Part shown: piece by piece, positions 10,089-17,995 of the stretch | Layout of the letters: each line of letters opens with the position of its first letter | Numbering within the stretch: the first letter of the stretch is position 1 | Assembly: GCA_002316795.1 (NCBI GenBank) | Contig: DCEE01000017.1 | Location: 38,963-102,962, forward strand | DNA from: Synergistaceae bacterium UBA1037 | GTDB lineage: Bacteria > Synergistota > Synergistia > Synergistales > Synergistaceae | Direction of reading: 5' to 3' | DNA length: 64,000 nt | Position numbers and translations under genes: made by a program | Notes under the pieces: model-generated | What the model saw: only the letters and a program-made list of their open reading frames with translations | The model's database searches: none | What the model was told of the DNA's origin: nothing

Positions 10089-10922
10089 TCATTTGGTCTT
10101 AACGTTTTTGGCTTTATTCCATATTGTAAGGAAAATGTCATGGAGAAAGACAAAATAGTCCTGGTCTTTGGCAGGAGGGGGCAGTGTCAGCCTGTATTCA
10201 TATCCTGTCGCCGCAGCCCTTATAATATCCGGGGTCCACGGATCCATAAGTATGAGCCAGTTACGCCTTTGAGCCTCATCCAGCGCGGCCTTGAGAGCCG
10301 TTGTGTCCCCTGCCTTCCATTTTTCCCATACGGGTGCCGGAGGCCTTACGGCACCGGTTATCGAGGAGCGTATCCATGTCCCTTCGGCTCCGGTTATGTC
10401 AAGCATCTTTGTGCTGCCCAGCAGATGCTTTCCGATATCTATGGTACTCTCTATCTTTGACTGGAACTCGGCAAGCCTTCTCTGAAAATAAGTGTACCTG
10501 CCCTTATCCTCTTCAGCCATTATCCTCATTACGCTCTGGGCAATAAACGGGAGCATAGCAGGGTCGAAGAAGGCGCTTCTCAGCTGTTCCCTGGTCATGG
10601 GCACCTCTTCGTATAGCAGCCTGAGGTTTTTATTGTTTCTTTTTATCCTGAAGTTTTCCGCGTCCTTTGCGTCTATCGCGATCACGACCTCTCCAGATCT
10701 CGGGGAAGCAGTCTTCACTACATTACCGGAATTATCCCAGTTGGAAAGATAGCGGACATTTTTGGTGTCGCCGGATATGAAAGAGGCTATGAACCCCACC
10801 CAGGGTGAAGTCACAGCAAAACTGGCCGCACCCGCTTCCGCCGGCCGGAAGAATACGGCCATCAGAACGGAAAGGGTCAATATTATCTTATTCATCCTTA
10901 TACGGAGGGATGTTTCAGGCAT
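10089..10922 (-). CDS. Exported protein, weakly TroA/ZnuA-like
   Basis: A 277-residue protein with a signal peptide (MNKIILTLSVLMAVFF, ending AEAGAAS). The mature part faintly recalls zinc/manganese ABC-transporter binding proteins: SPWVGFIASFISGD near the N-terminus, a long central helix and a late LILMDPWTPD strand. The histidine ligands expected in that family are not evident, so metal binding is doubtful and the assignment is weak. The ATG at 10922 overlaps the pyrE stop (ATGA), suggesting translational coupling; ATG 10895 is an alternative start. It sits between pyrE and lptA, where an lptC-type gene might be expected, but I see no LptC features. Confidence 0.5.
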   Translation of the reverse strand: MPETSLRIRMNKIILTLSVLMAVFFRPAEAGAASFAVTSPWVGFIASFISGDTKNVRYLSNWDNSGNVVKTASPRSGEVVIAIDAKDAENFRIKRNNKNLRLLYEEVPMTREQLRSAFFDPAMLPFIAQSVMRIMAEEDKGRYTYFQRRLAEFQSKIESTIDIGKHLLGSTKMLDITGAEGTWIRSSITGAVRPPAPVWEKWKAGDTTALKAALDEAQRRNWLILMDPWTPDIIRAAATGYEYRLTLPPPAKDQDYFVFLHDIFLTIWNKAKNVKTK

Positions 10923-11524
10923 CAGCCCGGACGGCTCCCCGGCTTGACAAGCGGCAGTCCCTCTTTGCAGAGCGGGCAGGCCTCCTCTTCGTAGAGCGGG
11001 AAACTGAGTTTCCACAGAGAGATAAGATCCCATCCCTTATATGCGTCCTCTGTACGCCTGTCGATGATCGCTCCTGAAGAGACCCACTCCGCACCGCCCT
11101 CAACAAGTATCTCTGCCGTTTCTCTTGATGACTTGCCTGTAGTGACAACATCCTCGATCAGTGCAAAACGTACTTTTCCCGGATGGGGGAAGCGTTTGAG
11201 CCTCATTATCCCTTCCTGTCTTTCACAGAAGATGAACGGGACTCCGAGCGCCCTCGCTGTTTCATGGCCGATTATCAGTCCTCCGAGAGCAGGAGAAAGT
11301 ACCATCTCCGGCTTTGATGGAGCCAGCCTCTCAGCCAGCTTTTCTCCGGCGTAAGCCGCGAAACGTGGAAAACGGAGCATAAGCGCACACTGTATGTAGT
11401 GACCGCTGTGAAGTCCTGAGGTCAGCTTGAAATGGCCTTCCAGGTGAGCTCCGCTCTCCTTCATCATCTCAATGATCCTTGCTGTCACAGCTCCTTCGTC
11501 TTTGTTTAAGTGATCTGTCTCCAT
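10922..11524 (-). CDS. pyrE: Orotate phosphoribosyltransferase
   Basis: Joins orotate and PRPP to give OMP, the fifth step of UMP synthesis. The PRPP-binding loop LIEDVVTTGKSS is at 122-133 of 200 residues. The C-terminus has a CPLC pair and a KPGSRPG end, a variant seen in some bacterial PyrE subgroups. I chose the ATG at 11524 (GGAGG seven bases upstream, overlapping the pyrF stop) over the GTG three bases earlier. It is the last pyr gene of the operon. Confidence 0.95.
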   Translation of the reverse strand: METDHLNKDEGAVTARIIEMMKESGAHLEGHFKLTSGLHSGHYIQCALMLRFPRFAAYAGEKLAERLAPSKPEMVLSPALGGLIIGHETARALGVPFIFCERQEGIMRLKRFPHPGKVRFALIEDVVTTGKSSRETAEILVEGGAEWVSSGAIIDRRTEDAYKGWDLISLWKLSFPLYEEEACPLCKEGLPLVKPGSRPG

Positions 11525-12216
11525 CACATTACCTCCGAAATTTCTCCTATTGTCTTTTTAACTTCAGCGATCGGGTCTTCTGCCTCCAGTATCGGCCGAC
11601 CCACAACTATGAACGAAGCTCCTGCCGCGGCAGCCTCTTTCGCAGTCGCTACCCTTGTCTGATCCTCCGCAGATGTTCTCATTCTCCTGATCCCCGGGAC
11701 GACTCTTGCAAGTTTTCCGGCCTTTCCTTTAAGAAGTGAAAGGTCCAGCGGAGAGCATACTATGCCGTCAAGACCGGCTCTTTCCGCTGCAAGCGCCCTT
11801 GCCTCAAGTGAACGGTCCAGGTCAGACCCCGGGTGCACTTCACTCCACAGATCTCCTCCGAGGCTTGTCAGTACCGTGATCCCGAAGATGTTCATCCTGC
11901 TTCCCGTCTTATCCCTCATTGCAACGGAACGGACCATCATCTCATGACCGCCTGAAGTGTGAATGGTAAGCGCCCACAGCCCCATACCAGACAGGGGCTC
12001 TATGGCCGATGCCACCGTGTTGGGTATATCATGGAGTTTCAGGTCAAGAAAAAGCTGGTATCCCCTGCTTACTATTTCATTGATAAACGGGGCTCCGCCC
12101 ATCGCATAAAGCCTTGGACCTATCTTTACATAGGGTGTCGCCTTATCCAGCCTGTCAAGAAAAGCCCTTGCCCCATCCGGAGTCGGCAGATCCATCGCCA
12201 CTATCAGTTTACACAT
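11524..12216 (-). CDS. pyrF: Orotidine 5'-phosphate decarboxylase
   Basis: Decarboxylates OMP to UMP, the final de novo pyrimidine step. The 230-residue TIM barrel carries the catalytic D-x-K-x-x-D array (DLKLHD, Asp58, Lys60, Asp63). I chose the ATG at 12216, which has GGAG six bases upstream; an in-frame TTG 12 bases earlier lacks one. About 200 bases separate it from pyrC, and that gap holds a hairpin and a candidate internal promoter, so pyrFE may have some independent expression. Confidence 0.95.
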   Translation of the reverse strand: MCKLIVAMDLPTPDGARAFLDRLDKATPYVKIGPRLYAMGGAPFINEIVSRGYQLFLDLKLHDIPNTVASAIEPLSGMGLWALTIHTSGGHEMMVRSVAMRDKTGSRMNIFGITVLTSLGGDLWSEVHPGSDLDRSLEARALAAERAGLDGIVCSPLDLSLLKGKAGKLARVVPGIRRMRTSAEDQTRVATAKEAAAAGASFIVVGRPILEAEDPIAEVKKTIGEISEVM

Positions 12217-12308
12217 ATTACTCTCCAACCCTTCATCTCCAGAATTATATCTTCAGCCGGATGCAGAAGCATCGGCAAAAAACCCCCATTGTCCCTATGA
12301 GATCGCAC

Positions 12309-12339
12309 ATTAAAACAGGGGCCCCTTTAAAGATGTCAA
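12309..12339 (-). promoter_or_regulatory. Candidate internal promoter before pyrF
   Basis: A perfect TTGACA (minus strand, 12334-12339) with TTTTAA or TTTAAT 18-19 bases downstream. The spacer contains the palindrome AGGGGCCCCT. The spacing is slightly long, so this is tentative. Confidence 0.35.
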
Positions 12340-12368
12340 AATCTGCTCTCTCGATCTGACAAACTTTA

Positions 12369-12384
12369 AGATGCCCCCGCATCT
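12369..12384 (-). terminator. Small intercistronic hairpin after pyrC
   Basis: A 6-bp stem (AGATGC/GCATCT) with a 4-nt loop lies 34 bases past the pyrC stop. The following TTAAAG is not a proper T run, so this may be an mRNA-stabilising or weak attenuating hairpin. Confidence 0.35.
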
Positions 12385-12417
12385 ATACTCCACGATGCCT
12401 TTCTGCCGGGTCAGCTT

Positions 12418-13722
12418 CTACAGTTCTTCGTTGTCCTGCCAGATCTTCCTGCCTTCGGCGAAGGTCATTACCGGCCAGCCGCTGAGTGCGATCCCTTCCC
12501 ACGGACAGCACCTTGCCTTGCTGTACCATTCGTTGCAGTCGACTATCCTTGTCCTCTCCATGTCGATGACCGTCAAGTCCGCAAATGCCCCCTCTTCGAT
12601 CCTGCCAAGGGAATGCCATTTTTCAGGAAGTAGGGATGCCGGAGAGCTGGTCATTTTTTTCAGTATAAGCCCGATCGGGACATCGGGATAGTTCTTGTTT
12701 TTGAAATCTATAAGCACCGCCGCTGCGCATTCAAGCGACGCGATGCCGAAGGGAGCCTCCTGGAAGGGTTCGTCCTTCTCATCCATGTGCCAGGGTGCAT
12801 GGTCTGTAACTATGGCATCGATCGTATCATCGAGCAGACCCTCCCAGAGCGCTGCCTGATCCTCTTTGCTCCTGAGTGGAGGGTTGACCTTGTACCTTGA
12901 ATTATAACCGCTGTTGATGACCGCGTTCTCGTTGAGCGTCAGATGATGGAATGTCGTATCACAGGTTATGTCAAGACCTTCCTTTTTCGCCTGTCTGATA
13001 AGCCCGACCGCTCCGGCGCTGCTGAGGTGCGTAAAGTGGACCCTTCCTCCCGTTTCCCTTGCAAGTGCGATTCCTCTGGCGACATCTATCTCCTCAGAAG
13101 CCGCAGGGATACCCTTGAGTCCGCTGAGTGCGCTGACCCTGCCCTCATGGACCTGCCCTCCCTTGAACAGGCTTATCTCCTCGGGATGTTCCATGATCCT
13201 CGGCTGGTCTTTGCCGGTATACATGAGCGCAAGGCGGAATAGCGAGCTTGTTGCTATGGGGGCCCCGTCGTCGGTGAAAAATACCGCTCCGGCGTCCGCC
13301 ATCTTAAGAAGCTCGGCCATCTCCTTACCTTCCCTGTTCTTGCTTACGCATCCAGAGGGAAGGATCCTGGAAGCACCCGCGGCCTTTCCGTGACTGAGCA
13401 CATACTCCACAAGGGAGGGTTCCGATATTGCGGGTTTTGTGTTGGGCATTGCCACAAGAGTGGTAAAGCCTCCGGCAGCTCCCGCCTTTGCCCCTGATGC
13501 GATATCCTCATTCCATTCCCCGCCCGGATCCCTGAAGTGGGCGTGAAGATCTACAAAACCGGGCGAGAGTATCTTCCCGTATCCTTCTATCACCTCGGCA
13601 TCTGTGCCGTCAAGTCCGCTGCCGACCGCTGATATCCTTTCTCCGTCAACCAGCAGTTCATGTGCATCTATGAATTCTGTCCCGCTGAAGATCTTAAAAT
13701 CTTTGAACAATATTTTCCCCAT
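12418..13722 (-). CDS. pyrC: Dihydroorotase (class I)
   Basis: Cyclises carbamoyl-aspartate to dihydroorotate. The 434 residues show the metal-binding HAHFRDPG (His60, His62), the class I bridging region FTDDG (about 149-153), and the late TDHAPW motif (306-311) with the catalytic Asp. Class I enzymes often associate with PyrB, which fits its place directly behind pyrB: the pyrB stop and the pyrC start share one base (TAATG). Confidence 0.96.
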   Translation of the reverse strand: MGKILFKDFKIFSGTEFIDAHELLVDGERISAVGSGLDGTDAEVIEGYGKILSPGFVDLHAHFRDPGGEWNEDIASGAKAGAAGGFTTLVAMPNTKPAISEPSLVEYVLSHGKAAGASRILPSGCVSKNREGKEMAELLKMADAGAVFFTDDGAPIATSSLFRLALMYTGKDQPRIMEHPEEISLFKGGQVHEGRVSALSGLKGIPAASEEIDVARGIALARETGGRVHFTHLSSAGAVGLIRQAKKEGLDITCDTTFHHLTLNENAVINSGYNSRYKVNPPLRSKEDQAALWEGLLDDTIDAIVTDHAPWHMDEKDEPFQEAPFGIASLECAAAVLIDFKNKNYPDVPIGLILKKMTSSPASLLPEKWHSLGRIEEGAFADLTVIDMERTRIVDCNEWYSKARCCPWEGIALSGWPVMTFAEGRKIWQDNEEL

Positions 13723-14678
13723 TATCTTGCGCCCCCTCCGCAGAGATAGAGCAAAGCCATGCGTATGGCAACGCCTGACCGCACCTGCTCCAGTATTACG
13801 CTCTGATGTCCGTCCGCAACTTCGGAGGCAATTTCAACTCCCCTGTTGATCGGCCCGGGATGCATTGCAAGTGCCCCCGGTCTGGCATACTTCATAAGTT
13901 CGCCGTCGGCCCCCCACCAGCGGTGATATTCGTCCACCGAGGGGAAAAGCCCGTCCTGCTGGCGCTCCTTCTGTATCCTCAGGAGGTATACCATGTCCGC
14001 ATCCTGAACTGCCTTTCTCGGGTCTTTTTCATACCTGCAGCCAAGAGAGGCGATCTCCCTGGGCATCATCGTAGGCGGACCGGAAAGCACGACATCGCAG
14101 CCTATCGTTTTAAATGCTATGACATCGCTCCTTGCCACCCGGCTGTGGAGAACGTCTCCCACCAGCGCTATCTTTTTGCCCTCGAGACTGCCCAGGTGTT
14201 TCCACGCGGTGTAGAGATCAAGGAGAGCCTGTGTAGGGTGTGCATGTGTGCCGTCGCCGGCGTTCAGGACTATTGCCCTCTTCAGCTTTGAGGCCAGGTA
14301 CTGGGCCGCGCCCACAGCTCCATGCCTCATTACAACAATATCTGCTCCCATTGCTTCAAGGGTCCAGGCCGTATCCCTCATAGTTTCGCCCTTCGCATGG
14401 CTCGAACCTGATACAGACCAGTTGACCACGTCGGCGGAAAGCATTTTCTCTGCAAGCTCAAATGAGACCCTTGTCCTCGTCGAGTTCTCAAAGAAGAGAT
14501 TGACTGCCATCTTGCCCCTGAGTACGGGGACCTTTTTTATCGGCCTGTCCATGACGTTCTCCATGTGGCGGGCCTGGTCAAGCAGGAAGTATAGTTCCTC
14601 CCTTGTAAAGCAGTCTACATCGATCACATTTCTGTGACGCCAGACTATCTGTCCGATCTCACTGGGCGTCGCGTTCAC
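13722..14678 (-). CDS. pyrB: Aspartate carbamoyltransferase catalytic subunit
   Basis: Joins carbamoyl phosphate and aspartate, the committed pyrimidine step. The 318-residue protein contains the carbamoyl-phosphate motif STRTR (66-70) and the HPTQALLD segment. I chose the GTG at 14678 because GAGGTGG is six bases upstream; a TTG 27 bases earlier is possible. It overlaps the end of pyrR by 20 bases. No pyrI regulatory subunit is present, so control is probably by PyrR attenuation. Confidence 0.95.
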   Translation of the reverse strand: MNATPSEIGQIVWRHRNVIDVDCFTREELYFLLDQARHMENVMDRPIKKVPVLRGKMAVNLFFENSTRTRVSFELAEKMLSADVVNWSVSGSSHAKGETMRDTAWTLEAMGADIVVMRHGAVGAAQYLASKLKRAIVLNAGDGTHAHPTQALLDLYTAWKHLGSLEGKKIALVGDVLHSRVARSDVIAFKTIGCDVVLSGPPTMMPREIASLGCRYEKDPRKAVQDADMVYLLRIQKERQQDGLFPSVDEYHRWWGADGELMKYARPGALAMHPGPINRGVEIASEVADGHQSVILEQVRSGVAIRMALLYLCGGGAR

Positions 14679-15213
14679 AGATAACCACCTCGTCCTTTCC
14701 GTCAAGCTCCGTTACTTTCACCTCGATAACTTCGTTCTTTGATGTCGGCACGTTCTTGCCGCACATGTCGGCATGTATGGGAAGCTCCCTGTGTCCCCTG
14801 TCGATTATCACCGCAAGCTTGACAGAAGAGGGGCGTCCAAGATCGACCAGGGCCTCCAGTGCCGCCCGGACAGTCCTGCCCGTGTAAAGGACGTCGTCTA
14901 CGAGGAAAATATTCTTGCCCGAAATGTCCTGAGGCATCCTCGTGCTGTGTACCATCGGCTGTTCGAAGAGCATCGTCAGGTCATCCCTGTACAGGGTGAT
15001 GTCAAGTTCACCGCAGGGCACTTTCGTACCCTCCACTTCCTCGATTATCTTCTGCAGTCGGCGCGCAAGGTAAACTCCCCTTCTGTGGATACCCACAAGG
15101 ATCATATTTTCTGTACCCTTGTTCTGTTCGACCATCTCGTGCGCGATCCTCTTTATTACCCTGTTGAGATCATCGGAATTCATCAGCTTCGCCTTTTCTC
15201 TTAAAACTGTCAA
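14659..15213 (-). CDS. pyrR: PyrR, UMP-dependent attenuation regulator and uracil phosphoribosyltransferase
   Basis: RNA-binding protein that, with bound UMP, favours the attenuator hairpin in pyr leaders; it also has weak UPRTase activity. The 184 residues carry the PRPP motif FLVDDVLYTGRT (103-114) and the typical GIHRRGVYLARR segment. It starts with TTG, supported by AAAGGAGGGG just upstream and no better alternative. It is the first gene of the pyr operon, preceded by a terminator hairpin, so it probably controls its own operon. Confidence 0.95.
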   Translation of the reverse strand: MTVLREKAKLMNSDDLNRVIKRIAHEMVEQNKGTENMILVGIHRRGVYLARRLQKIIEEVEGTKVPCGELDITLYRDDLTMLFEQPMVHSTRMPQDISGKNIFLVDDVLYTGRTVRAALEALVDLGRPSSVKLAVIIDRGHRELPIHADMCGKNVPTSKNEVIEVKVTELDGKDEVVICERDAQ

Positions 15214-15369
15214 TTTTACCCCTCCTTTTTGTAAATAAAAAAAGACCGCCTCACTGGGCGATCTTAAAGAATACTCCTCAAAAGCGGCATAATATGCCTG
15301 CGGGAGGGCTGAAGAGATATTGACGATGTTCTTTCTGTTCTCATTAGCTTCCCCTCCCTACGCTGGACT
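15214..15369 (-). promoter_or_regulatory. pyr operon leader, likely PyrR-responsive
   Basis: The untranslated leader is about 155 nt, as in known PyrR-controlled operons. Early in it GTCCAG and a GGGAGGGG run (around 15350) partly resemble a PyrR-binding loop. The run can pair with CCCTCCC at 15302-15308, and GGCATATTATGCC forms a further hairpin at about 15286-15298. These could provide the antiterminator and anti-antiterminator folds. Only the terminator is certain; the rest needs RNA folding. Confidence 0.65.
15236..15264 (-). terminator. Attenuator terminator in the pyr leader
   Basis: An 8-bp stem (AGATCGCC with GGCGGTCT, one G-T pair, 6-nt loop) at 15243-15264 followed by a T run on the minus strand, ending about 20 bases before the pyrR ribosome-binding site. 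A terminator placed between promoter and first gene is the hallmark of PyrR-type attenuation. Confidence 0.85.
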
Positions 15370-15375
15370 CGGGGT

Positions 15376-15404
15376 ATTATAACTCCTTTTTAATTTTTAT
15401 GCAA
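15376..15404 (-). promoter_or_regulatory. Promoter of the pyr operon
   Basis: TTGCAT and a perfect TATAAT with a 17-base spacer on the minus strand; the start would be near 15369. A palindrome (TGCAATCGGTTGCA) overlaps the -35 box and may be an operator. Confidence 0.8.
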
Positions 15405-15680
15405 TCGGTTGCAAAAATTTTTATCACTATCCATCATGCTCTTCTTCCATAAATCATAGGAGCGCGTGAAACCGGTCCTTTGCGGACAAATAACTGAGGA
15501 ATCCGGCCTTAAGCCTATGGGAGGATATCAGAAAGATATCAGAGAGCGATAGTTTAGCTTGCAGTGCAGTATCAGGACACGATGAAGACCTGATGGATCA
15601 GGGATGATATATTTGTCAATAATATTTGGGGTTTAAAACATACATGTGGAAGTGAGCCTTTAAGGCCATATACCGCCTTG
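15405..15680. other. Non-coding region between the pyr promoter and rnc
   Basis: About 275 bases without a convincing reading frame. It holds several small structures: GTCC/GGAC with a 5-nt loop (15475-15487), a 9-bp direct repeat GATATCAGA at 15524 and 15535, and ATCAGG/CCTGAT with a 12-nt loop (15571-15594). A small RNA or leader is possible, but it matches none of 6S, tmRNA, SRP RNA or RNase P RNA as I know them, and I see no strong promoter. Confidence 0.35.
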
Positions 15681-16370
15681 TTACCCTCGTATCTTTTCGA
15701 GCGCGGCTCCGGCGGCCTCGAATTCGGCCTCTTTTATCGTGCTTCCCCAGGCTTCGGCGAGCAGTTCGTCTCCGATCGTTACCTCAACTTTGAATTTCAG
15801 CGAATGGTCGGGACCTGTGCGTTCCACTGTTTTGTAGTAGGGAACGCCCCTCCCCATTGCCTGCAGGGTCTCCTGCAGGAGTGTCTTGGTGTCCTGTCTG
15901 TCAGGAGAGAGTTCATTGCTGTGAAAATCAAGGTAGGCTTTTGCCAGTGATAGCGCCGCACTATAGCCTCCGTCAAGGAAGACGGCTCCGAAGAGCGATT
16001 CCGCTGCATCCGCAGCCATTGCAGGTGTTGGGCCCTTCTTTATCAGGCTTCTGCCGAGTCTGATCGCGCCATGAAGTCCGACAGCAAGGGCCCATTCGTA
16101 CAGTTTTTTTTCACAGACTATCTGTGAGCGTATCCTGGTGAGCTGTCCCTCATCCAGTTCTTTGTATTTTTTGTAAAGAAGGTCTGAGACGGTCAGTTCG
16201 AGCACAGCATCTCCCAGAAATTCGATCCTCTCGTTATGAGACAGCGATCCCGACTCATTTGCGTAAGACGAATGGGTCAGGGCTTCTCTGAGAAGATCTT
16301 TCTTCATGAAGATGTAACCTATCTTTTTTTGGATCTCTTCTGCCGGTTTCTCACTGTTGGAGCTTTTCAT
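15681..16370 (-). CDS. rnc: Ribonuclease III
   Basis: Double-stranded-RNA endonuclease that processes rRNA precursors and some mRNAs. The 229 residues show the signature NERIEFLGDAVL (46-57), the second acidic motif DAAESLFGAVFLDGG and a C-terminal double-stranded-RNA-binding domain (about 155-225). I chose the ATG at 16370, one base after the fabF stop; a 16-codon upstream extension would overlap fabF. It is the last gene of the fatty-acid operon, an arrangement common in other bacteria. Confidence 0.96.
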   Translation of the reverse strand: MKSSNSEKPAEEIQKKIGYIFMKKDLLREALTHSSYANESGSLSHNERIEFLGDAVLELTVSDLLYKKYKELDEGQLTRIRSQIVCEKKLYEWALAVGLHGAIRLGRSLIKKGPTPAMAADAAESLFGAVFLDGGYSAALSLAKAYLDFHSNELSPDRQDTKTLLQETLQAMGRGVPYYKTVERTGPDHSLKFKVEVTIGDELLAEAWGSTIKEAEFEAAGAALEKIRG

Positions 16371-16371
16371 A

Positions 16372-17610
16372 TCAGTCTTTGATGCGTTCGATCGCAAGTA
16401 CTCCGTTGTGGCCCCCAAAACCGAAATTGTTTATCAGGACTTTGTCGACCCTTGCTCTTACAGCCTTGTTCGGTACTGTGTTGAGATCGCATTCGGGATC
16501 CGGATCGAACTGATTGATCGTCGGATGGACTATCCCTTCCTCGATTGCCAAAATTGCAGCTATAGTCTCTACAGCGCCTGCTGCACCGAGGAGATGGCCT
16601 ATCATTGACTTAGTGGACTGTACCATCACTTTGTCTGCATGTTCACCGAGGAGCCTCTTGATCGCCGCGGTCTCCATTTTATCGTTCAGCGGAGTGGATG
16701 TTCCGTGTGCATTGATCAGGTCGACCTCGTCAGGTGCCCATCCGGCATTTCTCATGGCCATGGCCATTGAACGGTATGCTCCGTCTCCTTCCGGATCCGG
16801 TGCGGTTATGTGATATGCGTCACAGGTATTTCCGTATCCCGTTATCTCAGCGTAAATGTGAGCACCTCGTTTTTTTGCATGCTCCAGTTCCTCGAGTATC
16901 AGCACTCCGGAACCTTCGCCCATTACAAAACCGTCCCGGCCTGAATCAAAGGGCCTGGACGCATGCTCCGGATCATCGTTTCTGGTGGAGAGAGCTTTAA
17001 GCGACGCAAACCCAGCAGTTGCTATCGAAGTTATCGCAGCCTCCGCTCCCCCTGAGATCATCACGTCAGCATCTCCGCGCTGTATGCAGTAGTAAGCCTC
17101 TCCTATGCTGTTTGTAGCGGAAGCGCATGCTGTGACAACAGCCATATTCGGGCCTTTTGCCCCATACCTTATCGCTGCATAGGCAGCTGGCATATTTGCT
17201 ATCATCATCGGTACCATGAAGGGGCTCACCCTGTTTGGGCCTTTCTCAAAAAGGGTGGTGAAGCTGTCGTCGATCGTTCCGATGCCGCCGACTCCGCTTC
17301 CCATGTAGACACCGAACAATTCCTTATCCAGGGATCCAAGATCAAGGCCGGCGTCCTTTACAGCAAGGTCAGTCGCGGCAGTTGAGAGGTGCAGTATCCT
17401 GTCTGTGCGGCGCACTTCTTTTTTGTCAAGCCACCTTTCAGGGTCAAAATCCCTTATTTCCGCGCCAATTTTTACGCTGTGTTGGGAAGTATCGAAAAGG
17501 GAAATGAGGCCGACACCGTTTTTGCCCTCCTCAAGAGCCTTCCAGTACTCCTCTTTGCCGATTCCAATGGGCGTAACTGCACCCACTCCTGTGATCACTA
17601 CTCTTCTCAT
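16372..17610 (-). CDS. fabF: 3-oxoacyl-ACP synthase II
   Basis: Condenses malonyl-ACP with a growing acyl-ACP in each elongation round. The 412 residues contain the Cys-His-His triad: Cys162 in VTACAS, His in NAHGTSTPLND (near 303) and His in MIGHLLGAAG (near 340). It sits between acpP and rnc, the classic order. Confidence 0.97.
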   Translation of the reverse strand: MRRVVITGVGAVTPIGIGKEEYWKALEEGKNGVGLISLFDTSQHSVKIGAEIRDFDPERWLDKKEVRRTDRILHLSTAATDLAVKDAGLDLGSLDKELFGVYMGSGVGGIGTIDDSFTTLFEKGPNRVSPFMVPMMIANMPAAYAAIRYGAKGPNMAVVTACASATNSIGEAYYCIQRGDADVMISGGAEAAITSIATAGFASLKALSTRNDDPEHASRPFDSGRDGFVMGEGSGVLILEELEHAKKRGAHIYAEITGYGNTCDAYHITAPDPEGDGAYRSMAMAMRNAGWAPDEVDLINAHGTSTPLNDKMETAAIKRLLGEHADKVMVQSTKSMIGHLLGAAGAVETIAAILAIEEGIVHPTINQFDPDPECDLNTVPNKAVRARVDKVLINNFGFGGHNGVLAIERIKD

Positions 17611-17680
17611 TGATTTTCCTCCGTGAAGATAGGAGGGACCGGCCTTATGCAGCCCCTCCTAAAAAGATTCATTTACTGAC

Positions 17681-17932
17681 CTAGCCTTCCACTCCCAGCT
17701 TGGCTTTAACATAGTTCATAGCCTCGCCGACTGTGGTGAGTTTTTCTGCATCTTCATCAGGGATCTCGATGTCAAATTCCTCTTCGATGCCCATGATGAG
17801 CTCAACGATATCGAGGGAGTCAGCGCCGAGATCTTCGACAAATGACGCTTCCGGCTTGATCTGCTCTTCTTCCGCGTTAAGACGGTCCATTACGATCTCC
17901 TTAAGTTTTGCCTGTACTTCTTCCAATTTCAT
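17681..17932 (-). CDS. acpP: Acyl carrier protein
   Basis: The 83-residue carrier to which fatty acyl chains are bound through 4'-phosphopantetheine on Ser39 of the motif GADSLD. It is strongly acidic, as expected. I chose the ATG at 17932 because GGAGG lies just upstream; the frame is open 12 more codons but without family similarity. Confidence 0.97.
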   Translation of the reverse strand: MKLEEVQAKLKEIVMDRLNAEEEQIKPEASFVEDLGADSLDIVELIMGIEEEFDIEIPDEDAEKLTTVGEAMNYVKAKLGVEG

Positions 17933-17995
17933 ACAGTTCACCTCCTTCCAATTATTCTCTTCCTGCACTGATTTTTCTCTTTACGGTGCTTCCTC

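Noticed and set aside
15405..15680. 6S RNA, tmRNA, SRP RNA or RNase P RNA
   Set aside because: None of the conserved core segments that I know for these RNAs is present.
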